Shown here piece by piece: positions 7,598 to 14,994 of a stretch of 20,177 bases of DNA. Position 1 is the first letter of the stretch; each line of letters starts with the position of its first letter. The stretch is from contig JAEORM010000166.1 in assembly GCA_016840905.1 (NCBI GenBank), positions 1 through 20,177 of the forward strand, in the 5' to 3' direction. Origin of the DNA: Candidatus Gerdarchaeota archaeon. GTDB taxonomy: Archaea > Asgardarchaeota > Heimdallarchaeia > JABLTI01. The position numbers and the translations under genes are program-made. The notes under the pieces are model-generated. The model was not told the origin of the DNA. It did not search any database and was given only the letters and a program-made list of their open reading frames with translations.

Positions 7598-7975
7598 TTA
7601 ATCGATTTTGCTATCGGTAGTAACTTCAGTTTCAGGTTCTAATGGTATCACTAGTGCCATAATGAAGTAAATTAAAATAACAATTCCTCCAGAAAGAAAA
7701 GTTGCTACGACCCAGAGAATTCTTACTATATCTACATCCAAATTGAAATGTTCCGCCAATCCTGCAGATAAACCAGTAAGTATTTTATTTTTCCTCGATC
7801 GATAAAGCTTTTTCTCTTGAGTAGATTGTGTTGAACTTACTGTTTGTTGTTGGGCAAATTGTTCATTAGTTTTTTCTTTAGCTTCTCTTGCAGAAGCGGT
7901 TGGTTCTCCACAACTTGCACAAAATTCAGCAAAATCCTCATTTGCTGCACCACATCTTGAACAATAAATGGTCAT
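7598..7975 (-). CDS. Zinc ribbon-PspC domain membrane protein
   Basis: A 125-residue protein. Residues 1-24 are a zinc ribbon with Cys 5/8 and 19/22. A Gln/Ser/Thr-rich linker follows, then a PspC domain at about 56-115 (LYRSRKNKILTGLSAGLAEHF, then a membrane segment containing FLSGGIVILIYFIMALVIPL). In bacteria PspC is an inner-membrane sensor of phage-shock/envelope stress; many archaeal homologues are small and uncharacterised. The ribosome-binding site GGAGA lies 8 nt before the ATG. The gene is followed by the ABC ATPase on the same strand, and a membrane-stress link between the two is plausible but inferred. Domain calls are confident. Confidence 0.9.
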   Translation of the reverse strand: MTIYCSRCGAANEDFAEFCASCGEPTASAREAKEKTNEQFAQQQTVSSTQSTQEKKLYRSRKNKILTGLSAGLAEHFNLDVDIVRILWVVATFLSGGIVILIYFIMALVIPLEPETEVTTDSKID

Positions 7976-8071
7976 TTAAAATATCTCCAACTAATTTCTA
8001 TGATGTAGTGGATTAATTTGCTTTTAAAATCTTTGTGAATAAAATTTGGATTAAAAATATGGTATTTTTAA

Positions 8072-8998
8072 TTAATAATCCTGAATAGCTGTTAGATTAA
8101 TGATAATGTTATTTGTTTGCCCAGGAATAAGTTCATAGAAATATTGATCATTTACTTGTTTAACATGAATTTCCTTAATAGAAACAGCATTTCTTTTCAA
8201 GAATTCACTAATATGACATAATTCAATACTAAAAGGAAAATTAGATCCATACCCTCGCTTTAATTCTTTTCTTAAACTTGGAGAGATTTCACCATTATAA
8301 ATTAATAATAAGTTTTTCACATCGTAGCCAGTACGATATATAATAAAAGGATAAATCAAAGTTTTTCGTAGATCAGCTACTGTTAATCCTGTGTTCTCTT
8401 TATTTTTAGCTTCAAAGATAGAAAAAACATTATTAGAATAGGTGAAGAAATCTAATCGTTTTCGTATCTGAACGGTTTTTAAAAATCCGTTTTTTAACAG
8501 AAAATCAATCATTCGTTGTTTTGAACCTTTATTTAGTAAAACCCATTTAGATTTCTTTTCCTCACTAACTTGAAACCAACCTTTCTTACATTTCCAACAT
8601 TTTTTGGAAAATTGTTCATTTGATCTGATCTTTTGACCACAAAAATTACAGACTTTCCAACTTTTATCAATGATCCGTTCCCTAATCCAAATTTCAATAT
8701 ATTCTACAAAATCAGTTAAATGTACATAAGACCATTTAGAGAGAAATTTTTTATCTTGGGTCCGAAATGGTTTTTCTATTAAGAAATATTCATTTTGTAT
8801 CTCTTTTAAATTGTTGAATATCTTCCTTAAAGAAATGTCATTTTCATTTTCTGAACCTAAACTATGACAAACCAATTTTTGCATCGCCAAACCTTTCAAA
8901 GTGTTTCTTTTCTGAAGGTGATCCTCACAACCAATTGTTACAATATCATTCACTTTAAAGGATTGAAAGATTGAATCACTATTAGTTAACTCATTCAT
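8072..8998 (-). CDS. Zinc-finger protein with PD-(D/E)XK-like nuclease signature
   Basis: A 308-residue protein not recognised as a named family. The first 110 residues are mostly helical. A CxxC-x13-CxxC zinc finger follows (Cys 117/120, 134/137). Next is a basic stretch and then RLDFFTYSNNVFSIFEAKNK, where Asp183, Glu196 and Lys198 have the D...ExK spacing and strand pattern of the PD-(D/E)XK nuclease core. The helix after it (VADLRKTLIYPFIIYRTG) and the strand LLLIYNG fit that fold. This suggests a DNase of restriction or repair type with a zinc DNA-binding module, or a domain that kept only the fold. No methylase or other defence gene is adjacent. A TATA-like box 28 nt before the ATG suggests a leaderless transcript. 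Existence of the gene is likely; the nuclease call is tentative. Confidence 0.75.
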   Translation of the reverse strand: MNELTNSDSIFQSFKVNDIVTIGCEDHLQKRNTLKGLAMQKLVCHSLGSENENDISLRKIFNNLKEIQNEYFLIEKPFRTQDKKFLSKWSYVHLTDFVEYIEIWIRERIIDKSWKVCNFCGQKIRSNEQFSKKCWKCKKGWFQVSEEKKSKWVLLNKGSKQRMIDFLLKNGFLKTVQIRKRLDFFTYSNNVFSIFEAKNKENTGLTVADLRKTLIYPFIIYRTGYDVKNLLLIYNGEISPSLRKELKRGYGSNFPFSIELCHISEFLKRNAVSIKEIHVKQVNDQYFYELIPGQTNNIIINLTAIQDY

Positions 8999-9020
8999 TA
9001 TAAGAATTAATGTAAAAATA

Positions 9021-9030
9021 CCTATAAAAG
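9021..9030 (-). promoter_or_regulatory. TATA box of a probable leaderless transcript
   Basis: On the minus strand this reads CTTTTATAGG, centred about 28 nt before the ATG at 8998. That is where an archaeal TATA box would put the transcript start at or next to the start codon. No ribosome-binding site is visible for this gene, which fits leaderless translation. Confidence 0.45.
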
Positions 9031-9104
9031 AACCAAGATTTTTTACATTAGCTGTTAATTTAAATTAATCAATTTAATACTTAAGCTGTTACAAGAACAA
9101 ATAC

Positions 9105-9113
9105 ATTTAAATT
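9105..9113 (+). promoter_or_regulatory. TATA-like box for zinc ribbon/membrane gene
   Basis: TTTAAATTA, about 70 nt before the ATG at 9177, would start transcription near 9135 so that the hairpin at 9146-9165 is in the leader RNA. Weak evidence in an AT-rich region. Confidence 0.3.
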
Positions 9114-9145
9114 AATAAAATAGATTGTTTTTTTACAAAAAATCA

Positions 9146-9169
9146 CCAATTTTCCTAAAAATTGGAGAG
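9146..9169 (+). promoter_or_regulatory. Hairpin overlapping the ribosome-binding site (GGAGAG)
   Basis: CCAATTTT (9146-9153) and AAAATTGG (9158-9165) form a perfect 8-bp stem with loop CCTA. The last two stem bases, GG, are also the first two of the ribosome-binding site GGAGAG (9164-9169), which lies 7 nt before the ATG at 9177. In RNA this could hide the site; in DNA it could be an operator. A similar CCAAT/ATTGG hairpin precedes the gene at 12440. Confidence 0.5.
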
Positions 9170-9176
9170 AGTCAAG

Positions 9177-9659
9177 ATGTCAGCAAATAAATATTGTCCA
9201 TTTTGTGGCTCAGAAAATCCTGCTGTTAATCAATTCTGTTCGAATTGTGGTGCAGATTTAAGCGCTACTCAAGCAAAAACACAAGAACCAGGGTATACCC
9301 CCCCTCAACAACCAATGTATGGTCAACCTCAACAACCAATGTATGGTCAACAACCTACCTATGGTACAACAACTGTTTATACAACTCCCCAACCGGTTGC
9401 GAAATCCTCCGGTAAAGCTACCACTGGATTGGTTCTAGGTATAATATCATTAGCGTTATTATCTTGGTTATCTTGGTTGGTATATATTTGGTATGTGGCT
9501 GTTATGTTAATAGTACCTATTATAGGAATAGCCATGTCAGCTACTGGTATGAAAGAGGATAAATCAAAGGGTACTATTGGTCTAGTATTAAATATTATTG
9601 GAATTATTCCTATTGCTATAGCGTTGGTTATCCTCATTATTTGGTTTATTACTTGGTAA
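9177..9659 (+). CDS. Zinc ribbon membrane protein (DUF4190-like)
   Basis: A 160-residue protein. A zinc ribbon with Cys 7/10 and 21/24 is followed by a Pro/Gln/Tyr-rich linker (about 37-78) with two exact copies of PQQPMYGQ. Then comes a hydrophobic half with about three membrane segments (roughly 84-104, 105-122 and 134-159), joined by a charged loop KEDKSKG. The layout resembles the zinc ribbon plus DUF4190 membrane proteins found widely in archaea and Gram-positive bacteria, whose function is unknown. The ATG at 9177 is chosen because GGAGAG sits 7 nt upstream; a TTG at 9162 lies within the hairpin and before that site. It is divergent from the nuclease-like gene and has its own terminator-like hairpin. 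Confidence 0.88.
   Translation: MSANKYCPFCGSENPAVNQFCSNCGADLSATQAKTQEPGYTPPQQPMYGQPQQPMYGQQPTYGTTTVYTTPQPVAKSSGKATTGLVLGIISLALLSWLSWLVYIWYVAVMLIVPIIGIAMSATGMKEDKSKGTIGLVLNIIGIIPIAIALVILIIWFITW
9303..9350 (+). repeat. Two exact tandem copies of a 24-bp unit
   Basis: Bases 9303-9326 and 9327-9350 are identical and in frame, encoding two PQQPMYGQ units in the linker of the zinc ribbon/membrane protein. A degenerate third unit (QQPTYG) follows. This points to recent slippage in a flexible linker. Confidence 0.85.
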
Positions 9660-9679
9660 TAAGAATACTAATGGAATAA

Positions 9680-9718
9680 CCTCTAATTATCAAAAGAGGG
9701 GTTTCCTCTCCTTTTTTT
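9680..9718 (+). terminator. Hairpin and T-run terminator
   Basis: AGAGG (9695-9699) can pair with CCTCT upstream (9680-9684) or with a second CCTCT downstream (9705-9709). Seven T (9712-9718) follow. It lies about 20 nt after the stop of the zinc ribbon/membrane gene. The alternative pairing partners are unusual but the T-tract makes termination likely. Confidence 0.55.
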
Positions 9719-9801
9719 CTTTCAATTAACAAAGAATTATCCCAATCTAATATATATTCTTAAATACATTAGAAATAATTCTCAAAACGATAAGAAAAAT
9801 A

Positions 9802-10389
9802 ATGGTTTTGCTAATTATGACGAAAATTGAAAGCGGGCCAAATGGTGGATATCTCTTTCCACATCCTGTAACATTAATATCAGCTTATGATAAAAATGGC
9901 AAAGCAAATGCTTTTGCAACATGTTGGATAATGAACATAGGACATAAACCTCCAAAATTAGCTTTTGTCACTCGAGAGCATAGATATACCTATAATCTAT
10001 TCAAAGAAAGTGGTTTTTTCGGAATAAATGTTCCAAGTGCGAAGATAGTCAATGAAGTGGATTTTTTTGGATGCCATTCGGGTAAAGATCTTGATAAATT
10101 TGCTGCCACCAAACTAACTTTCTTCGAAGGAACAAAAGCCAAAATCCCATTAATTACAGAATGCCATGTAAATCTTGAATGTAAAATAATTGAAACTCAT
10201 CCTGTGGAAGAAACAATGATCATAATTTTTGCAGAAGTAATCAATAGTCATTATGATAAGGAATTGTTTGGTGAAGATAAGAAATTAGATGAGTCAAGAG
10301 CGCAAATGATGGTCTATGGTATTCAAAATTATTGGGGCGCTTTTGAGAAGATTGGAACAGTAGGAATGTCAAAACAAGATAAAAAGTAG
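9802..10389 (+). CDS. Flavin reductase-like FMN-binding protein
   Basis: A 195-residue protein of the flavin reductase-like/flavoredoxin family with a split-barrel FMN fold. Visible features are the N-terminal YLFPHPVTLISAYD strand-loop, NAFATCWIMNIGHKPPKLAF, where the flavin phosphate is bound in relatives, the segment YNLFKESGFFGINVPS, and the late block LECKIIETHPVEETMIIIFAEV. Relatives bind FMN and take part in electron transfer or NAD(P)H-dependent flavin reduction in the cytosol; the specific partner is not evident here. ATG 9802 is used, with a second in-frame ATG at 9817 possible. It is a single gene, converging on the minus-strand gene that follows, with a T-rich stretch between them. 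Family call is confident; the reaction is inferred. Confidence 0.88.
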   Translation: MVLLIMTKIESGPNGGYLFPHPVTLISAYDKNGKANAFATCWIMNIGHKPPKLAFVTREHRYTYNLFKESGFFGINVPSAKIVNEVDFFGCHSGKDLDKFAATKLTFFEGTKAKIPLITECHVNLECKIIETHPVEETMIIIFAEVINSHYDKELFGEDKKLDESRAQMMVYGIQNYWGAFEKIGTVGMSKQDKK

Positions 10390-10426
10390 AATTTTGCTTT
10401 ACCCTTTTTTTATTTTCATAAAAAGA

Positions 10427-12184
10427 TCAAAAAGTCCATTGATGATTTTGATAGTCGTAAAGTTCGTGGAAGGGAATATACCGTTGAAAATTCTTTATTG
10501 TTTGAATCTTGTAAATAGATGGACTTATACCTGATGTTTTAATTATTTCTTCTATTAAAGGAACTACCGAGTGAGTCAAACTAATATCTATGAAACCAAA
10601 AATAACTCTGTCATAAAATTTGTAGACTACAAGAGCAGAAAAAACCTTAAACTTATTGACAAGTTGATTTACTAGAGGATTTTCAGGATTAATTATTAAT
10701 TCAAATAATACTGCACGACGAAATTCATAAACTGCTGGATGGATAAACAAACAATAGTCAATTAAATTCAGTCGTTTAGTTCTTAATTCCATTTTATTAA
10801 CAAAATCCATTAAATCTTCGGATTCCTCAGGATTAATGCCATTTCTTTTACATAATTCAAATAACTCTGATAAAGGAAATAACATATAATGGGCCTTAAT
10901 CAGATACCTAGCACAAAAAATTGAAAAGAATGTCAAAAGATTTTCATCAATGGCTATTTTTCGTTTAGCTTTTGGAGCATTTACTATATCATAGATAGTT
11001 TCATCTAATAGTAAAGTTTCATAAGAAAATTGAGAGGGATTCTCCAAAAATTTTTTATAGTTTTCAACAGTAGGTTCAATGTTTTCCGTTGTAATAGAAC
11101 TATAAAGTTGTTGGCACCGAATCTGTTGGAAAAAGTACTTACTAATAATTTCTTTTTTGGCTAATTTCTCAAAATAGTCATGAAGATGATTATGAACAAT
11201 TAAAGGACAGTAAAGAGTTCCACAAATAATATCTAAAGCTGAATTTGTAAAAATATTATACATGTATTTGGTTTCTTTTAATTTTGTTAGTAATTGATCA
11301 GAATACTTTTTGTTCGTTAAAGTAATTCTAAAGAAGTACGGATATAGATTCAAAAGTAGAAAATTGTGTTTAGCATACCAATAAGTATTATATTTATCAT
11401 AAAATTCCTTGAATAAATTATCTATGGTATCATGACTTAGTTCAAATTGGTCACCAATAGTTTTGGGGCTAGCTGCGTCTTGACCTAACTGATGTATTAT
11501 TTTAATCACTTGAAAATCCCGAGAGGGCATATGGATAGGTAGAAGTAAAGTATCTCTCTCTTTAAGATACTGGTTTATCCAGGAGGTGAATCTATCAATA
11601 GTTTCCGCATAAGATTTATTTTCAACATGACTCCAAGTAAGGATTCGCACAAATTCATCATAGATACGAATGGGTTGAGTGTCATTTAAAACACCTAGTA
11701 AAACATAACTATCCCAAGTGACATGATGGAAGAAATCATCATCATCGAAAGCAGAACGATGACGAATCCAAACAATTTGAGGATTGCTAGAAGTAATATC
11801 TTTGTATTTGATTAACCAAAGTGCAGCAATAACAAAAAGAACTAATTCAACTAAATCGTTAGAAGGACAAGCGAAATCTAATTGACAAGTAAGAGCAAAA
11901 CGAAAAGCTTCTTTGATAAGCAAATATTCAAATAAATTCTTTTGTTCACGGATAGGAAGGGCTGTAAGCCAATTAGCTAAGATAAGTTCATTTGTCTCAG
12001 AATCAAATTGAACGCCAAAAGATTTGCCAATAGAAGGGATTACTCTTGAATCAGTATCTTCTTGAATAATCAACCTGAAATTAGGTCGAATTAAAGGTAA
12101 TTCAAGATACTCGAAAATCTCCTTCAAAAAAAATGAAAAATCTTTGTTCAATTTGCCAATAAGTTTGTTATCTTTATCGCTCAT
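10427..12184 (-). CDS. Large uncharacterised protein with HTH-like stretch
   Basis: 585 residues from the ATG at 12184; not recognised. The frame stays open further upstream and a TTG at 12280 would add 32 residues, but neither start has a clear ribosome-binding site and ATG was preferred. The protein is rich in Leu, Ile, Phe, Tyr and Asn and predicted to be mostly helical, with no signal peptide and only one short hydrophobic stretch (LVELVLFVIAALWLI) that may be buried helix. An HTH-like segment is visible at about residues 237-268 (SPKTIGDQFELSHDTIDNLF), similar to those in sigma- or LuxR-like DNA-binding proteins. No catalytic motif stands out. It is divergent from the secreted Ig-like gene, with 255 nt between starts, and converges on the flavin reductase gene. 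The HTH suggests nucleic-acid binding, but weakly. Confidence 0.75.
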   Translation of the reverse strand: MSDKDNKLIGKLNKDFSFFLKEIFEYLELPLIRPNFRLIIQEDTDSRVIPSIGKSFGVQFDSETNELILANWLTALPIREQKNLFEYLLIKEAFRFALTCQLDFACPSNDLVELVLFVIAALWLIKYKDITSSNPQIVWIRHRSAFDDDDFFHHVTWDSYVLLGVLNDTQPIRIYDEFVRILTWSHVENKSYAETIDRFTSWINQYLKERDTLLLPIHMPSRDFQVIKIIHQLGQDAASPKTIGDQFELSHDTIDNLFKEFYDKYNTYWYAKHNFLLLNLYPYFFRITLTNKKYSDQLLTKLKETKYMYNIFTNSALDIICGTLYCPLIVHNHLHDYFEKLAKKEIISKYFFQQIRCQQLYSSITTENIEPTVENYKKFLENPSQFSYETLLLDETIYDIVNAPKAKRKIAIDENLLTFFSIFCARYLIKAHYMLFPLSELFELCKRNGINPEESEDLMDFVNKMELRTKRLNLIDYCLFIHPAVYEFRRAVLFELIINPENPLVNQLVNKFKVFSALVVYKFYDRVIFGFIDISLTHSVVPLIEEIIKTSGISPSIYKIQTIKNFQRYIPFHELYDYQNHQWTF

Positions 12185-12367
12185 AGAAAATCTCGAAACC
12201 TGTAAAACAATAAGATTTCTTTTCGTTACTCTTTTTTCAATATTTCTATTCGAAAATTCTGAAGTTATTTCTAAAGACAAAAATATTATTTCTAAAAATA
12301 AAAAATGGCTATTATAATCATTTTAAAATTACTTTTTTTTAAATTTTAATACTAGGTTTTTATTTAC

Positions 12368-12375
12368 TTTATATT
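12368..12375 (+). promoter_or_regulatory. TATA-like box for Ig-like secreted protein gene
   Basis: TTTATATT about 70 nt before the ATG at 12440 would start transcription near 12397, so the hairpin at 12405-12422 would lie at the head of the leader. Confidence 0.35.
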
Positions 12376-12404
12376 TATTACTTAAATCCTCATTTTCTTC
12401 ACAA

Positions 12405-12430
12405 AACCAATAAAAATTGGTTCTAGGAGA
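12405..12430 (+). promoter_or_regulatory. Hairpin followed by ribosome-binding site AGGAGA
   Basis: AACCAAT (12405-12411) and ATTGGTT (12416-12422) form a perfect 7-bp stem with loop AAAA. AGGAGA (12425-12430) begins 2 nt later and lies 9 nt before the ATG at 12440. The stem resembles the one at 9146-9165 before another membrane-protein gene. Confidence 0.5.
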
Positions 12431-12439
12431 AAATTAGAA

Positions 12440-13192
12440 ATGAAAAATAGAGGATATTTAATTCTAATTGGTTTTATTATGGTAATGGGATTAGTTCCCT
12501 TGACCTTATTTGTAAAGGGTGAAACGGTACCACCAATTGTTGATATAACTTCACACGTGAACAATCAAACTGTAAGTGGGACTATAGTAATTACAGCGAC
12601 TGCTTCTGATTCCGGTAGCGGTATAGCTTATCTCCAATTTTATTTTGGAGGAGAATTTATTAGCCAAGATAGCAGCTCTCCATATCAAAGTGTATCTATT
12701 GATATTGATCACCATTCTGAAGGAGCAAATACAATTGCTGTTGTAGCATTTGATAAAGATGGTAACTTCGCTGTTGATACAGTCATAGTTAATTCTGTAA
12801 TCAATTATGATACAATAGAATATTCACAAATTGGTGCAAGTGAAGCTTCTAGATGGTATTTATTAACTAAATATACCTTATGGATGAGTAATTTAGTAGT
12901 CTATTATGTAGAGAATCAAATTCGAAAAATAACTTTTGATGCTTATAGCCCAAATACAAATGTGATTTTTAAGTGGCATATCTACGATGTTTTAGACGCA
13001 ACAGTGAATTGGGATGTGTCTGGTAATCTAGGTATTTTATTGAATTCTAATCCTACACATGTTACTATGAGATTTGATTATGGTGAATTGCCATCATCAT
13101 TGGTAGGTCGTCATGATCAAGTTTTCATTCAAATGTATAAAGGTAGTATATATCTTTTACAAGTGATGAAAAGTGTCTACTATGTTCCTTAA
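12440..13192 (+). CDS. Secreted protein with N-terminal Ig-like domain
   Basis: A 250-residue protein. Residues 1-27 look like a Sec signal peptide or membrane anchor (MKNRGY, then a hydrophobic run ending near FVKG). Residues 31-120 are a bacterial-type Ig/fibronectin-like domain: PPIVDITSHVNNQTVSGT, then ATASDSGSGIAYLQFYF and NTIAVVAFDKDGN are the usual strand patterns of surface Ig-like repeats. The remaining 130 residues, Tyr/Trp-rich and beta-looking (RWYLLTKYTLWMSN, FKWHIYD), are not recognised. It probably acts outside the membrane, either attached or released, in surface adhesion or the S-layer. The start is supported by AGGAGA. A T-rich tract (about 13207-13247) follows the stop and likely terminates transcription. 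Confidence 0.85.
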   Translation: MKNRGYLILIGFIMVMGLVPLTLFVKGETVPPIVDITSHVNNQTVSGTIVITATASDSGSGIAYLQFYFGGEFISQDSSSPYQSVSIDIDHHSEGANTIAVVAFDKDGNFAVDTVIVNSVINYDTIEYSQIGASEASRWYLLTKYTLWMSNLVVYYVENQIRKITFDAYSPNTNVIFKWHIYDVLDATVNWDVSGNLGILLNSNPTHVTMRFDYGELPSSLVGRHDQVFIQMYKGSIYLLQVMKSVYYVP

Positions 13193-13206
13193 AATTAACT
13201 AATAGA

Positions 13207-13247
13207 TTTTTTCTTTTTTTTTCCATTTTCTTTTTTATAAACCACTA
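13207..13247 (+). terminator. T-rich tract after Ig-like gene
   Basis: Several T-runs of 6 to 10 bases interrupted by C, directly after the stop codon and with no hairpin, as in archaeal termination. Confidence 0.35.
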
Positions 13248-13249
13248 TT

Positions 13250-13443
13250 TTATCTATATATAATCACTCTAAAAATTAAAAGAATCTTCCAAATGAGCAA
13301 AAATTTTATAACTGAGGGAAAAAAAGCTCTAAAGTGCAGATGATTTACCTTAATTAGAAAGCTATACAAAAAATTCATAAAGGGAAGTCTAAACTCTGCA
13401 AATATCAATAAATAAAGTGAGAAATTTCTAGGTGTAAAAAACT
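13250..13443 (+). promoter_or_regulatory. Promoter and leader region of EF1A gene
   Basis: Three TATA-like boxes are visible: TATCTATATATAATC (13251-13265), TTTTATAA (13305-13312) and CTATACAAAA (13362-13371). Which one is used cannot be decided by eye; the first would give a leader of about 160 nt. AGGTG (13430-13434) is the likely ribosome-binding site, 9 nt before the ATG. Confidence 0.4.
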
Positions 13444-14838
13444 ATGGCCGATGAAAAACCCCATCTAAACCTAGTAGTTATAGGACATGTCGATCACGGA
13501 AAGAGCACAATGACAGGACACATGTTGTTCCTAGCTGGTGCTGTAGATAAACGTTTGATCGATAAGTATGCAGAGGAATCTGAGAAGATCGGCAAACCTT
13601 CATGGAAGTATGCTTGGGTCTTACAAAAACTCCAAGAAGAACGTGAAAGAGGTCTAACCATTGACGTCTCCTTCTTCAAATTTGAGACCAAGAGTACTGT
13701 TTTTACGATAATTGACGCTCCTGGACACAGGGACTTCGTTAAAAACATGATTACTGGTGCTTCTCAAGCCAATGCTGCTATTCTTGTCGTTTCTGCTGAA
13801 AAGAACGATCTTGAAGCTGGCCTTGCTACTGAGAGAATTGAGAAAACACCAAAAGGTGATCGTCGTATCCCTGGTGGTCAAACTGTCGAGCACTTAACTC
13901 TAGCAATTACATTAGGTATTAACCAAATTGTTGTTGCAGTCAACAAGATGGATCTTGTTGGTTTTAAGGAGGAAGGTTACAAGAATGTCGTTGATCGTGT
14001 GAAAGCACTCATCGATGGTTTTGTCAAGAGCGGTTTAGTCTCCGCTGAACGTGTTGCAAACATTAAATTCGTACCAACAAGTGGTATGACTGGTGATGGT
14101 CTTGTTGACAGAGGCGATAAAATGCCCTGGTATAAAGGCCCAACCTTAATGGAAGCTCTTAGTGAGTTTTCCGCTCCAGAACTCCCAACAGCCAAACCTC
14201 TAAGAATGCCTATTCAAGATGTTTATGCTATCAAAGGTGTAGGTACTGTTCCAGTAGGAAAGATTGAATCTGGTGTTTTGAAACCAGGATTAGAAGTAAT
14301 CTTCCCAATTTCAAAGAAGCGAGCGAAAGTTCAATCCATTGAAATGCACCATGAAACTTTACAACAAGCTTTACCTGGTGATAACGTTGGTTTCAACATT
14401 AAAGGTATTAACCGAAATGAAATCAAGAAAGGTGATATTGTTGGTTACCCAGGTGCTGATGAACCAAAGTTAACTGACACTTTTGTTGCCAGAACTTTCA
14501 TCTTGAAGAACCTTTCAAAACCAGGCGCAAACCAACCAACTGGTATGTCTGTTGGTTACGCACCAATTATCCACCTTGGTCAAGCAGCTCAAGCTTGTCA
14601 AATTGTTTCCTTCAATGTTTTGAAGAAATCTGCTCAACGAAAATCCTTAGTTGCAACTGGTGATTATAATCCTGAAACCTATTTATTGCAAGGTGACTTC
14701 GCTGAAATCGTCTTCCAACCATTTGCCCCATTCATCTGTGAAAAATTCGCTGATTATCCAGCCTTAGGTCGTTTCGCAGCTAGAGATATGGGCCAAACAG
14801 TTGCTGTCGGTGTTATCACCGAAGTTAAAACAAAATAA
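13444..14838 (+). CDS. tuf: Translation elongation factor 1-alpha
   Basis: A 464-residue archaeal EF1A, the GTPase that delivers aminoacyl-tRNA to the ribosome. G-motifs: GHVDHGKST (14-22), Thr72 in switch I (ERGLTID), DAPGH (91-95) and NKMD (167-170). Domains 2 and 3 are complete (TVPVGKIESGVLKPG, ALPGDNVGFN, FADYPALGRFAARDMGQTVAVGV). KPSWKYAWVL in switch I matches the archaeal/eukaryotic type. It is longer than the typical archaeal factor of about 430-440 residues; part of the excess is an insert at about residues 127-144 (ATERIEKTPKGDRRIPG) between the EAG and GQT motifs, where archaea have only a few residues. Codons favour C-ending and preferred forms much more than those of neighbouring genes, as expected for high expression. 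It has its own promoter and hairpin terminator. Confidence 0.98.
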   Translation: MADEKPHLNLVVIGHVDHGKSTMTGHMLFLAGAVDKRLIDKYAEESEKIGKPSWKYAWVLQKLQEERERGLTIDVSFFKFETKSTVFTIIDAPGHRDFVKNMITGASQANAAILVVSAEKNDLEAGLATERIEKTPKGDRRIPGGQTVEHLTLAITLGINQIVVAVNKMDLVGFKEEGYKNVVDRVKALIDGFVKSGLVSAERVANIKFVPTSGMTGDGLVDRGDKMPWYKGPTLMEALSEFSAPELPTAKPLRMPIQDVYAIKGVGTVPVGKIESGVLKPGLEVIFPISKKRAKVQSIEMHHETLQQALPGDNVGFNIKGINRNEIKKGDIVGYPGADEPKLTDTFVARTFILKNLSKPGANQPTGMSVGYAPIIHLGQAAQACQIVSFNVLKKSAQRKSLVATGDYNPETYLLQGDFAEIVFQPFAPFICEKFADYPALGRFAARDMGQTVAVGVITEVKTK

Positions 14839-14871
14839 GAATAGAATTTATTATTCTATTCCATTTTTTTT
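14839..14871 (+). terminator. Strong hairpin terminator after EF1A
   Basis: GAATAGAAT (14839-14847) and ATTCTATTC (14853-14861) form a perfect 9-bp stem with a 5-nt loop, beginning directly after the stop codon. A run of eight T (14864-14871) follows. This is the clearest bacterial-style intrinsic terminator in the window. Confidence 0.7.
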
Positions 14872-14893
14872 ATTTTTAATTAATTTAATGATT

Positions 14894-14908
14894 TCCAATT
14901 ATTTTGGA
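14894..14908 (+). repeat. Small inverted repeat TCCAA...TTGGA
   Basis: Five-base arms with a 5-nt spacer, about 90 nt before the double-PadR gene. It shares the CCAA/TTGG core of the two leader hairpins at 9146 and 12405 but is shorter and may be chance. Confidence 0.3.
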
Positions 14909-14994
14909 CTATTCAAGTCTATTTTGAAACCAATAAATATTAAAAGGTACTAATAAAAGTTGATAGTAGTAATATATTTTTATGTTGGAATGTC

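Noticed and set aside
13330..13400. C/D-box guide RNA or riboswitch in the EF1A leader (AGATGATTT, TGCAG...CTGCA)
   Set aside because: Box C is imperfect, no box D (CTGA) is found at the stem and the stem is only 5 bp.
13494..14195. Three minus-strand reading frames inside EF1A
   Set aside because: They are shadows produced by the biased codon use of a highly expressed gene.
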